Source: Clostridia bacterium (GTDB taxonomy: Bacteria; Bacillota; Clostridia; Oscillospirales; Acutalibacteraceae). From it: a DNA stretch of 64,000 bases. The notes under the pieces are model-generated. The model was not told the DNA's origin. It saw only the letters and a program-made list of their open reading frames with translations, and searched no databases. The stretch spans positions 186,001-250,000 of the forward strand of contig JAFQVY010000001.1 of assembly GCA_017407755.1 (NCBI GenBank), in the 5' to 3' direction. Each line of letters starts with the position of its first letter. Position 1 is the stretch's first letter. Shown here piece by piece: positions 36,466 to 44,812 of the stretch. Made by a program: the position numbers and the translations under genes.

Positions 36466-36500
36466 AAAATCAAGAATAATTACTGATTTGAGGTGAAGCT

Positions 36501-36869
36501 ATGAAAGGCTCAAATTTCAGCTCTAAAAGGGAGCTTATATATTCCACCCTTTGCTCTACCAAAACTCACCCCAGTGCCAAGTGGGTATACGAACAACTTA
36601 AAGAAGACCACCCTGATTTAAGTCTTGGCACGGTTTACCGCAACATCGCCCTTTTTAAGGAAAAAGGAATGGCTATTCCTGTGGCAAATATTTTAGGCGA
36701 AGAACGCCTTGACGGCGACACTTCCCCCCACGCACATCTTGTTTGCAAAACCTGCGGCAGAATTGAGGATATAGAAATGCCTGCCTTAACGCTAAAAAAC
36801 GGCAAGGGCTTTGAAACAGATTTTATAACCGTTACATACTTTGGAATATGCAAAGAATGCTCCCATTAA
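36501..36869 (+). CDS. Fur/PerR-family transcriptional regulator
   Basis: 122 residues: a winged helix (LSLGTVYRNIALFKEKGM) and the metal site region TSPHAHLVCKTCGRIEDIEMP, with the C-terminal YFGICKECSH. The two C-x2-C pairs form the structural zinc site; HAH supplies ligands of the sensing site. PerR-like peroxide sensing is the likeliest, but Fur or Zur cannot be excluded. It stands alone between an amidase and gatB, and its stop lies inside a terminator stem. Confidence 0.9.
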   Translation: MKGSNFSSKRELIYSTLCSTKTHPSAKWVYEQLKEDHPDLSLGTVYRNIALFKEKGMAIPVANILGEERLDGDTSPHAHLVCKTCGRIEDIEMPALTLKNGKGFETDFITVTYFGICKECSH

Positions 36870-36885
36870 GGGAGCATTTTTATTT
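36856..36885 (+). terminator. Terminator overlapping the end of the Fur-family gene
   Basis: 9-bp stem AATGCTCCC (36856-36864) / GGGAGCATT (36870-36878), followed by TTTATTTT. The stop codon (36867-36869) lies in the loop. Confidence 0.8.
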
Positions 36886-38262
36886 TAGAATATCTATTAG
36901 TTTTGCTTTTGCCTTTTCGGCGTCGGCTCTGCCTTTTGAGGCCCTCATAACAGCACCTACCAAAGCCATAATCGCTTTTTCTTTGCCGCCTTTATAGTCA
37001 GAAACCACTTTCGGGTTTTCCTCAATCGCCTTATAACATAAAGCGTCAAGCTCACTGTCATCCAAAGCTTTTATGTCTTGAGCTAAAACGCCCTCACCCT
37101 CTGAAAGCATTTTTTCCAAAAGCTCCTTTGCTTTGTGGTTGCTTACTTTTTCGCTTTCAACCATAAGCACCAGCTCCTTTAGGTTTTCGGGGCTTATTAT
37201 AAGCTTGAATTCTTCCTTTTGACTTTCGGTTTTAAGAAAAGCAAAAATCACGCCTAAAATTAAATTTGCCGCCTTTTGAGGAGCTTTTACACCTGTGCTG
37301 GCTTTTTCAAAAAATTCTGCCACCTTGGGATATTTCAAAATCAGAGCTGCATCTCTTTTTTCCAAGCCAAGGTCATTTATGTACCTATTAAGCTTTGCAT
37401 CAAAAAGCTCAGGCAAGGTTTTCCTTATATTTTCAATTTCTTCAAGGCTTATATGTACGCCAGGCAAGTCCGGCTCACGGAAAAAGCGGTAATCATCGGC
37501 GTCTTCTTTTGTTCGCATAGGATAGGTTTTGCCGCTTTTTTCGTCAAACCCTAAGGTTTCTTGTAAAACCGTCTGACCCTTTTTTAAAAGCTCTTGTTGC
37601 CTGTTTGCTTCGTACTCTATAGCCTTTGCCATATTGGCTATGGAGTTCATATTTTTTATTTCACAGCGGGTTCCCAGCTCGTCGGTTTCAGACACAGAAA
37701 CATTAACGTCGCACCGCATTGAGCCTTCCTGCATTTTGCAGTCGGAAACGCCGATATAGCGCATAATAAGCCTGAGCTTTTCTACGAATTCCTTGGCTTC
37801 TTCAACGCTTTCTATATGTGGCTCTGAAACAATTTCTATAAGAGGCACTCCTGCACGATTATAATCAATTAAAATTTCCCCGTCTCTGTGAATAAGCTTG
37901 CCGGCATCTTCTTCGATGTGAATACGGGCAATGCCGATTTTTTTACCGCTTGAAAGAGTCAAAAAGCCGTCTTGGCATAAAGGTACATCAAACTGAGAAA
38001 TCTGATACGCCTTTGGCAAATCGGGGTAGGAATAGTTTTTTCTGTCCATATAGGATATTTCTGAAATCTTGCAGTTTAGGGCAAGTCCTGCCTTAACACC
38101 AAATTCTACCACCGCCTTGTTAAGCCTTGGCAAAGCACCGGGTAAACCCATACACACAGGACATAATCGGGTATTTGCCTCACCGCCGAAAGCAGTTGAA
38201 CAGGAGCAAAAAATCTTTGTATCGGTCTTAAGCTCAACGTGAGTTTCAAGACCTACTGTCAT
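36880..38262 (-). CDS. gatB: Aspartyl/glutamyl-tRNA(Asn/Gln) amidotransferase subunit B
   Basis: 460 residues. The N-terminal cradle domain carries VGLETHVELKT, RLCPVCMGLPGALPRLN and YSYPDLPKAYQISQFD, then the C-terminal tail domain (SEKVSNHKAKELLEKML) for tRNA binding. It forms GatCAB with the next two genes. The ATG at 38262 follows the gatA stop after one base; a GTG 12 nt further upstream lacks a binding site. Confidence 0.95.
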   Translation of the reverse strand: MTVGLETHVELKTDTKIFCSCSTAFGGEANTRLCPVCMGLPGALPRLNKAVVEFGVKAGLALNCKISEISYMDRKNYSYPDLPKAYQISQFDVPLCQDGFLTLSSGKKIGIARIHIEEDAGKLIHRDGEILIDYNRAGVPLIEIVSEPHIESVEEAKEFVEKLRLIMRYIGVSDCKMQEGSMRCDVNVSVSETDELGTRCEIKNMNSIANMAKAIEYEANRQQELLKKGQTVLQETLGFDEKSGKTYPMRTKEDADDYRFFREPDLPGVHISLEEIENIRKTLPELFDAKLNRYINDLGLEKRDAALILKYPKVAEFFEKASTGVKAPQKAANLILGVIFAFLKTESQKEEFKLIISPENLKELVLMVESEKVSNHKAKELLEKMLSEGEGVLAQDIKALDDSELDALCYKAIEENPKVVSDYKGGKEKAIMALVGAVMRASKGRADAEKAKAKLIDILK

Positions 38263-38263
38263 T

Positions 38264-39700
38264 TTAAAGCTCACTTTCTGTCCCCCTTGCTATTTCAAAT
38301 TGCCTCGCCATATTTAAAATGAGGCTTTCTCTGAAGCGGTTTCCTATAATCTGCAAGCCTACAGGTAAGCCTTTCTCGTCTTTACCGCAATCAAGAGACA
38401 AAGCAGGAAGCCCTGCAAGGTTTGCACAAACGGTGCACACATCGGCATTAAAGGAGGCTTCCTTGTCATTTTGAATCTGCCCGATTTTAAAGGCAGTTTT
38501 CGGGGAGGTGGGCGTAATCAGCACATCATACTTTGCAAATACCTTTTCAAATTCTGCCATAAGGCATTGGCGAAGCCTCTGTGCTTTTGCATAGTATTTA
38601 TCATAGTAGCCGTCTGAAAGCACAAAAGTGCCCAGCATTATACGCTTTTTAACCTCGTTGCCAAACATTTCGCCGCGGGTTTTGCAAATCATCTGGTGAA
38701 TGCTTTCGAAGCTTTCAGCCCTGTTGCCAAAGCGAACCGAATCGTAACGTCCTAAATTAGACGACGCCTCGGCACAGGCGATTATATAGTAAGCAGGCAA
38801 AGCAGTAATAAGATTTGGCATTGAGAAAAATTCTACGAAGCAGCCCAGATTTTCATACTTTTCAAGAGACTTTAACAAAAGAGCTTTTACCTCAGGGTCT
38901 GCTTTTTCCAAAAGCTCTTTAGGTACACCGATTTTTCTGCCCTTTATGCTTTTTTCGAGAGAATCAACGGTACAGGGTACATAATCGGCTTGTGATGTGC
39001 TGTCCATAGGGTCAAAGCCTGAAATACTGTCAAAAACAACCGCCGTATCCTCAACATTTTGTGCCATAACACCGACAGTATCCAAACTTGAAGCATAAGC
39101 AATAAGACCGTATCTTGACACAGCTCCGTAGGTTGGCTTAAGACCTACACAACCGCAAAAAGAAGCAGGCTGGCGAACTGAACCTCCTGTGTCTGAGCCT
39201 AAAGAAAAAAGTGCCAAATCAGCCGCTACAGCCGTGGCTGAGCCGCCGGAAGAACCGCCCGCAACAAAGCCTGTGTTCTGAGGATTTCTGCTTGCACCGA
39301 AAACCGAGGTTTCACAGGTACATCCCATTGCAAACTCGTCCATATTGGTTTTGCCCAAAAGCACCGCACCCTTTTCATCAAGCCTATGCCAAGTAGTAGC
39401 ATCGTAAACAGGCACATATCCCTCTAAAATTTTTGAGCAACAGGAGGTTTCTATTCCCTTGGTGGAAATATTGTCCTTTAAGGCCATAGGAATGCCGGAA
39501 AGCAAGTCAAGGGTCAGGCCTCCTGCAATTTTTCTGTCAATAATATCGGCAGTTGTCAACGCCTTTTCCTCAGTAACCCTGACATAGGCGTTAAGGGCAG
39601 GATTTTCGTTATTAACTTTTGCTATATAGCTTTCTGTTAATTCTTTTGCGGAAATTTCTTTTCGCAAAAGCATTTGGTGAAGCTTTAAAATTTTACCCAT
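38264..39700 (-). CDS. gatA: Aspartyl/glutamyl-tRNA(Asn/Gln) amidotransferase subunit A
   Basis: 478 residues, amidase signature family. The Ser-cisSer-Lys triad is visible: Lys in PMALKDNIS, the two serines in GGSSGGSA and SDTGGSVR. It releases ammonia from glutamine to convert Glu-tRNA(Gln) or Asp-tRNA(Asn). The start is placed after GAGG; the gene follows gatC by 7 nt. Confidence 0.97.
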   Translation of the reverse strand: MGKILKLHQMLLRKEISAKELTESYIAKVNNENPALNAYVRVTEEKALTTADIIDRKIAGGLTLDLLSGIPMALKDNISTKGIETSCCSKILEGYVPVYDATTWHRLDEKGAVLLGKTNMDEFAMGCTCETSVFGASRNPQNTGFVAGGSSGGSATAVAADLALFSLGSDTGGSVRQPASFCGCVGLKPTYGAVSRYGLIAYASSLDTVGVMAQNVEDTAVVFDSISGFDPMDSTSQADYVPCTVDSLEKSIKGRKIGVPKELLEKADPEVKALLLKSLEKYENLGCFVEFFSMPNLITALPAYYIIACAEASSNLGRYDSVRFGNRAESFESIHQMICKTRGEMFGNEVKKRIMLGTFVLSDGYYDKYYAKAQRLRQCLMAEFEKVFAKYDVLITPTSPKTAFKIGQIQNDKEASFNADVCTVCANLAGLPALSLDCGKDEKGLPVGLQIIGNRFRESLILNMARQFEIARGTESEL

Positions 39701-39707
39701 CTAAGCC

Positions 39708-39956
39708 TCACTTCCTCAGCTTAAAAAAGCCGTTTTCACTGTGTATTGCATTTGAAAGTGCATCCTCTCTCGGCATTGAGGGCAAAACCTTGTCCTCTCG
39801 CAAGGGACAAAAAACGCCTCTGTCAGCAAAGTCATAATCTGAGCAGTCTATCATAAGTTTTGACTGCATTTCGTTTAAATATATAAGCATCTCTTTTTCG
39901 TCAACCTCAAGTTTTGCAAGAGTAGCCAAACGCTTTACGTCATTTTCTGTAATCAT
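39708..39956 (-). CDS. gatC: Aspartyl/glutamyl-tRNA(Asn/Gln) amidotransferase subunit C
   Basis: 82 residues: MITENDVKRLATLAKLEVDEKEM at the start and LREDKVLPSMPREDALSNA near the end match GatC. It wraps around GatA and stabilises the complex. It is the first gene of gatCAB. AsnRS is also encoded (61413), so amidation here is probably for tRNA-Gln, as no glutaminyl-tRNA synthetase is seen in the window. Confidence 0.9.
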   Translation of the reverse strand: MITENDVKRLATLAKLEVDEKEMLIYLNEMQSKLMIDCSDYDFADRGVFCPLREDKVLPSMPREDALSNAIHSENGFFKLRK

Positions 39957-40005
39957 AAGTCACCTAATTATTATACCCTTAAACTGTAAAGATATTTTAA
40001 CATAA

Positions 40006-40036
40006 AAACACGGCTCAAAGCAATGCCTTGAGCCGT
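40006..40036 (-). terminator. Terminator of amylase 1
   Basis: Minus strand: stem ACGGCTCAA / TTGAGCCGT (40028-40036 with 40010-40018), then GTTTTTATG. The CGGCTCA stem recurs after all three amylase genes. Confidence 0.8.
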
Positions 40037-40042
40037 TAAGTT

Positions 40043-42277
40043 TTATTTTAAATATGTCTGACCGCTTGTGCCGCCGATAGCGCCGCCAATACCGTCAAAG
40101 CCACTTGCACAGCAAACGTAAACTCTCATATTACCTCTGCCCATAGAAGAAACCGTAAGGGTTCCGTTGGTAACCTCTTTTCTGTCACCTGTAACGGCAT
40201 CGATATAGGTGCCGTTGGGAATATTCTTAAAGGTTGCACCGTCTGTAAGTGCCACACAGGCAAGAGAGTCAATACCTTCGCCTGTATAACGGCGGATATA
40301 AGCCATATTGCCGGAAACGTAATTGTTATCTTTAGTATACTGACCCTTCTGCAAAGCAGGAACAGCACGGCGGATAGCGTTAAGCTTCTGTATATGCTTT
40401 GCAAGAGGTGAGCTTAAAGTCTCATTAACCTTACCTGAAGCGGTATATTCAGAGAAGTCAGAAGCAGTAACACTGCCCTCAAGATAGTCGCCGAAATATG
40501 CACGGCCTGTAGTTGAAAGGGGAGCATTGGGGCCAACGTCCATAGGAACGCCTGCCTGGAACTGCACCTCGGAGCCGTAGTATACACAGGGAATTCCGCG
40601 GAAGGTAAACATAAGGCAAAGGCTTTCTGCCCAAGTTACGGTGTCGCCGTTGAAGCGGTTGTCCATATTGGGGCCGTAGTCGTGAGAGTCAACATAGGTA
40701 ACGTTCCAAGTGGAGTCGTTGTAGTAGGGGTCTTCCTCTATAGCACGCTGGAAAGCGTTGGAAGCATAAGAGAAGTTCCAGTGCATTGGGAAGTCGATAA
40801 CACCTGTGCCGTTGCTCTTTGAATAGTCGGGTGTATGGTATGTAATACCGTTTAAGTAAACATTGTTTGAGGTAGGTACATTGTCTGTGGTATCATGGTC
40901 ATCATAATGAGCAAGAGACAAAGACTTGTTAGCAAAAGCGTCGTTTGTGTAACAGTTCTTGTACTTGGAATTTGTTTCTGCCCAAGTGTAGAAGGGAGCG
41001 GAAATAGCAGGAATATTGTGGTTCCAGAACTCACTTACACGGGTACAAACCTCACCGAAAATAAAGAAGTTTTCGGGAGCGTTTTTATAAATCTGAGGGA
41101 AATAAAGCTCATTAAGAGAAAGTCTTGAAATATGCTTTTCGGTATCAAGACGGAATGCATCAACGCCCATATTGATATATTCGCTGTAGACGTCTACAAG
41201 ATACTCTGAAACCTTTTTGCTTTCTGTGTTAAGGTCAACACAGTCGCCTGCAATCTGACCCGTCTGCACAGTGGGGCTTTCCCAAGAAAGGTCTTTGTCG
41301 TGGTGATAGAAGTTCTCGGTGTCGTTGGCGTCTTCCTTCATAATGGCAAGACGTGCCTGATACTGGGAAGTATCATCTAAACTATAATAATTAGGATATT
41401 TCTGTGCAAGCTTAGAGCCTGAAATAAGCTTCATACTGTCAATGCTTTCAAGGTCTTTGACAGAGCTGTACTGCTTTTCAAACATTGGAGCAAAGTAAGC
41501 CTCGCCGAAGTTACCTGTATGGTTCCACACAACGTCCTGAATAATTTTCATATCCTTTTCATGGGCGGCATCAATAAGGTCCTGATATGTAAAGCCTGTG
41601 GACTCATATCTTGCATCTACCTTTGAAAAGTCCATTGCATGGTAGCCGTGATAGTCGTAACCTGAAGCATTCTCTACAACAGGAGTAATCCATATAGCGG
41701 AAAATCCAAGCGCCTTGATATAGTCAAGCCTGTCAGCCAAACCCTTAAAGTCGCCTCGCCAAGCGGGGTCGGAATCAGGATTGCCGGCGTCGCCGTCTGC
41801 CCAACAGTGAACGTTGTTGCTCTTGTCACCGTCGTAAAAACGAGTAGTAATTACAAAGTAAATAGAGTCTTCACGCATATCGGTAAGCTCTGCGGGGTTA
41901 GGATTATTGCCGTAAAACCACTCACCTGAGGTTCTTGTAAGCTCTTTAGAAAGCTGACCGTTTAAAGTATTTGTGCCGTCTGTAAACATAAAGTTTATCT
42001 TAGTTGAGTTTTTAAACTCATACTTGTACCAGTTTGCACCTGTAGATGAATCGGCAACCATCTTAACACCGGGGTAAGCGGTTTCAAGATTCTGAGGCAA
42101 AGCATTCCAATAATAAATGTAGGGAGCACCGCCTTCGTGGTAGTAGTGAATTGTGATACCTGTAGAAGCACCTGTCTGAGCAAGCTCTGTATTAACAGAA
42201 AAAACAGAGAAAATGCCTACGCCAAGCATCATTGCAAGGCAGAGCACAAGTGCCACAAAGGATTTTATATGCTTCAC
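40043..42277 (-). CDS. Secreted GH13 alpha-amylase with CBM26-like module (amylase 1)
   Basis: 744 residues. A signal peptide (~1-28) is followed by a CBM26-like starch module (~40-122: ITIHYYHEGGAPYIYYWNALP ... RTSGEWFYG), then a GH13 catalytic barrel (~135-640) and a C-terminal beta domain. Catalytic residues are present: nucleophile Asp378 (FRLDTEKHI), acid/base Glu409 (FGEV) and Asp533 (VDSHD). It should cleave internal alpha-1,4 bonds of starch outside the cell. No dockerin is present. GTG at 42277 is the start, 7 nt after AGGAGG. It is one of three tandem paralogues and is separated from amylase 2 by a terminator. Confidence 0.93.
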   Translation of the reverse strand: MKHIKSFVALVLCLAMMLGVGIFSVFSVNTELAQTGASTGITIHYYHEGGAPYIYYWNALPQNLETAYPGVKMVADSSTGANWYKYEFKNSTKINFMFTDGTNTLNGQLSKELTRTSGEWFYGNNPNPAELTDMREDSIYFVITTRFYDGDKSNNVHCWADGDAGNPDSDPAWRGDFKGLADRLDYIKALGFSAIWITPVVENASGYDYHGYHAMDFSKVDARYESTGFTYQDLIDAAHEKDMKIIQDVVWNHTGNFGEAYFAPMFEKQYSSVKDLESIDSMKLISGSKLAQKYPNYYSLDDTSQYQARLAIMKEDANDTENFYHHDKDLSWESPTVQTGQIAGDCVDLNTESKKVSEYLVDVYSEYINMGVDAFRLDTEKHISRLSLNELYFPQIYKNAPENFFIFGEVCTRVSEFWNHNIPAISAPFYTWAETNSKYKNCYTNDAFANKSLSLAHYDDHDTTDNVPTSNNVYLNGITYHTPDYSKSNGTGVIDFPMHWNFSYASNAFQRAIEEDPYYNDSTWNVTYVDSHDYGPNMDNRFNGDTVTWAESLCLMFTFRGIPCVYYGSEVQFQAGVPMDVGPNAPLSTTGRAYFGDYLEGSVTASDFSEYTASGKVNETLSSPLAKHIQKLNAIRRAVPALQKGQYTKDNNYVSGNMAYIRRYTGEGIDSLACVALTDGATFKNIPNGTYIDAVTGDRKEVTNGTLTVSSMGRGNMRVYVCCASGFDGIGGAIGGTSGQTYLK

Positions 42278-42433
42278 AAAATCTCCTCCTTCGCATATTT
42301 TCGCATTATATAAAAATTATACTATTAATCCTTGCAGGCTTTTTTCTTAATTAGAATTATTCTTCTTTTCTCTGTTGTAACCAAGTTGCACATTTACCTT
42401 TTGTTTATCTTGCATTATCCTTTTTTATCCTAT

Positions 42434-42466
42434 AAAAAAACGGCTCAGAGCGAAACTCTGAGCCGT
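42434..42466 (-). terminator. Terminator of amylase 2
   Basis: Perfect 11-bp stem (42456-42466 with 42440-42450), followed by a run of seven T's on the minus strand. It separates amylase 1 from the upstream genes, so amylase 1 needs its own promoter within 42278-42434. Confidence 0.85.
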
Positions 42467-42478
42467 GAAGCTTAAATA

Positions 42479-44746
42479 TTATTTTTTAAGATATGTCTGA
42501 CCGCTTGTGCCGCCGATAGCACCATCGATGCCGTCAAAACCACTTGCACAGCAAACATAAACTCTTAAGTTACCCTGACCTGAGCAGTTAGCAGTAAGAG
42601 TGCCGTTTGTTACGTTCTGAACATCACCTGTAACGGCGTCAACGTACTTGCCGTTGGGAATGCCCTTAAATGTGGCGCCGCCTGAAACTGTTACAAGTGC
42701 GAGAGAGTCAACACCCTCAGCGGCATTTGTATATCTGCGGATATACGCCATATTGCCCTGTACGTACTGGCTGTTGTTTGTGTACTGACCCTTCTGCAAA
42801 GCAGGGATAGCGTGTCTTATGGCATTAAGCTTTGAAAGGTGCTTTGCAAGGGGTGAGCTAAGTGTCTGCTGAACCTTGCCGGAAGCGGTGTACTCACCGA
42901 AATCTGTAGCATTAACTGTGCCCTCAAGTGCATCACCAAAGTAAGCACGACCTGTTGTTGAAAGGGGAGCATTGGGGCCAACGTCGATAACCTGACCCTT
43001 CTGGAACTCTACCTCAGAGCCGTAGTATACACAAGGAATACCGCGGAATGTAAACATCAAGCTGAAGTTTTCAGCCCAAGCGCCTGTACCGCCGTTGTAA
43101 CGAACAGCCTGGCTCTGGTCGGGGCTATAGTCGTGAGAGTCAACGTAAACAACGTTCCAAGTAGCGTCGTTGTAGTACTTGTCAGCGCCAAGTGCAGTGC
43201 CGTAAGCCTGACCTGCAGTAGTGTATGCCCAGTGCATGGGGAAGTCGATAACACCGGTGCCGTTTGCCTTAGAGTAGTCGGGAGTGTGGTAAGTAATGCC
43301 ATTGAGGAAAGCATTGTTGCTGTTCCAATTTTCATCTCTTGTAGAATACTTCTGGTAATGCTTAACTGCGTTGTCATAGTTTGCACGCCAATCAGTCTTG
43401 CTCCACTGAGCACCGCCGTCTTCCTTCCATGTATAGAAGAAGCAGGAGTCGGAAGCACCGCCTTCGTTAAATGCACCATGATAACGGGCACAAACCTCGC
43501 CGAAGATGTAGAAGTTTTCTACCTGATTAAATACGGGGAAGTAAGCGTTGTTAAGTGTCCAACGGTTGATGTGCTTTTCTGTATCAAGACGGAAGCAGTC
43601 AACACCCATATTTACGTAGTCCATATAGGTTTCTGTAAGATAATCAACAACAACCTGATTTTCGGTGTTTATGTCAACACAGTCGCCTGCGATCTGACCT
43701 GTCTGCTCAGAAGGCTGACCCCAGTTAAGATTCGGGTCATGATGGAAATAGAAATCACTGTCATTTGCATCTGACTTCATAATATCAATACGAGCAGGAT
43801 ACTGCTGAGTATCGGGGTTAAGGCTGTCGTAGTTGGGGTACTTCTGGTCAAGCTTTGAGCCTTCGATAACCTTCATACAGTCAGCTGACTCCAAGTCCTT
43901 AAGCGAGTCGTACTCCTTGGTAAACATAGGAGCAAGGAACGCCTCACCGAAGTTACTGGAATGGTTCCAAACAACGTCCTGAACAATCTTGATATCTTTG
44001 TCGTGAGCGGCGTCGATTAAATCCTGATATGTAAAGTCAGAAGACTCATATCTGGGATCAACTGTGCTGAAATCAAAAGCATGGTAACCGTGATAATCGT
44101 AACCCGAAGCGTTTTCTACAACAGGAGTAATCCAGATTGCAGAGAAGCCCAAAGCCTTGATGTAGTCAAGCTTATCTGCAAGACCCTTGAAGTCACCGCG
44201 CCAAGCGGGGTCAGAGTCGGGGTTATTTGCCTTTTTGTCGTCCCAGCAATGAACGTTGTTGCCCTTGTCGCCGTCATAAAAACGTGTGGTGATTACAAAG
44301 TAAATGGAGTCTTCACGCATATCGGTGCGTTCCCAATCATTGTTTGGGTCAGGCAAAGAGGACTTCCACTTGTTATTTAAATAGTACCAGTTACCTGCAT
44401 TTCTTGTAAGCTCACCGGTGAGCTGACCGTCTAAAGCAGAGGTACCGTCTGTAAACATAAGATTAATTTTTGTAGAATTTTTAAACTCGTACTTATACCA
44501 GTTTGCTCCGCTTGCTGGATCAGCAGTCATCTTTACACCGGGATAAGTGGTTTCTAAATTCTGAGGCAAAGCATTCCAATAATAAATGTAGGGAGTACCG
44601 CCTTCGTGATAATAGTGAATGGTAATACCTGTTGAGTCACCAGTCTCGACTACTTCTGTATCAACAGAAAAAGCAGAGAAAACGCCAATGCCAAGCAAGG
44701 TAGCAAGGCAAAGCACAAGTGCCAACACGGACTTAAAATACTTCAT
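42479..44746 (-). CDS. Secreted GH13 alpha-amylase with CBM26-like module (amylase 2)
   Basis: 755 residues, with the same layout as amylase 1: signal peptide, CBM26-like module, GH13 barrel and C-terminal beta domain. Asp388, Glu417 and Asp539 (numbered from the chosen start) form the catalytic set. Differences from amylase 1 concentrate in the region after the CBM (NNKWKSSLPDPNNDWERT, ~125-140), and in the loop around GGASDSC. The start at 44746 is 8 nt after GGAGG; the ATG at 44752 is only 2 nt from it. A hairpin precedes it at 44775-44802. Confidence 0.93.
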   Translation of the reverse strand: MKYFKSVLALVLCLATLLGIGVFSAFSVDTEVVETGDSTGITIHYYHEGGTPYIYYWNALPQNLETTYPGVKMTADPASGANWYKYEFKNSTKINLMFTDGTSALDGQLTGELTRNAGNWYYLNNKWKSSLPDPNNDWERTDMREDSIYFVITTRFYDGDKGNNVHCWDDKKANNPDSDPAWRGDFKGLADKLDYIKALGFSAIWITPVVENASGYDYHGYHAFDFSTVDPRYESSDFTYQDLIDAAHDKDIKIVQDVVWNHSSNFGEAFLAPMFTKEYDSLKDLESADCMKVIEGSKLDQKYPNYDSLNPDTQQYPARIDIMKSDANDSDFYFHHDPNLNWGQPSEQTGQIAGDCVDINTENQVVVDYLTETYMDYVNMGVDCFRLDTEKHINRWTLNNAYFPVFNQVENFYIFGEVCARYHGAFNEGGASDSCFFYTWKEDGGAQWSKTDWRANYDNAVKHYQKYSTRDENWNSNNAFLNGITYHTPDYSKANGTGVIDFPMHWAYTTAGQAYGTALGADKYYNDATWNVVYVDSHDYSPDQSQAVRYNGGTGAWAENFSLMFTFRGIPCVYYGSEVEFQKGQVIDVGPNAPLSTTGRAYFGDALEGTVNATDFGEYTASGKVQQTLSSPLAKHLSKLNAIRHAIPALQKGQYTNNSQYVQGNMAYIRRYTNAAEGVDSLALVTVSGGATFKGIPNGKYVDAVTGDVQNVTNGTLTANCSGQGNLRVYVCCASGFDGIDGAIGGTSGQTYLKK

Positions 44747-44773
44747 TCGCATTACCTCCTTCTTTAAATTTAA

Positions 44774-44802
44774 TTTCGGCTCAGGACTCAGCCTGAGCCG
44801 AA
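44774..44802 (-). terminator. Hairpin between amylase 3 and amylase 2 (weak terminator)
   Basis: 11-bp perfect stem TTCGGCTCAGG / CCTGAGCCGAA (44792-44802 with 44775-44785). The tail ATTAAATTT is not a strong T run, so it may only reduce transcription into amylase 2 or stabilise the RNA 3' end. Confidence 0.55.
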
Positions 44803-44812
44803 AAAGAGGTTA

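Noticed and set aside
43133..43774. A 213-codon open frame antisense to amylase 2, with similar frames opposite the other amylases
   Set aside because: Shadow of the GC-rich codon bias of the amylases; no start signal and no recognisable domain.
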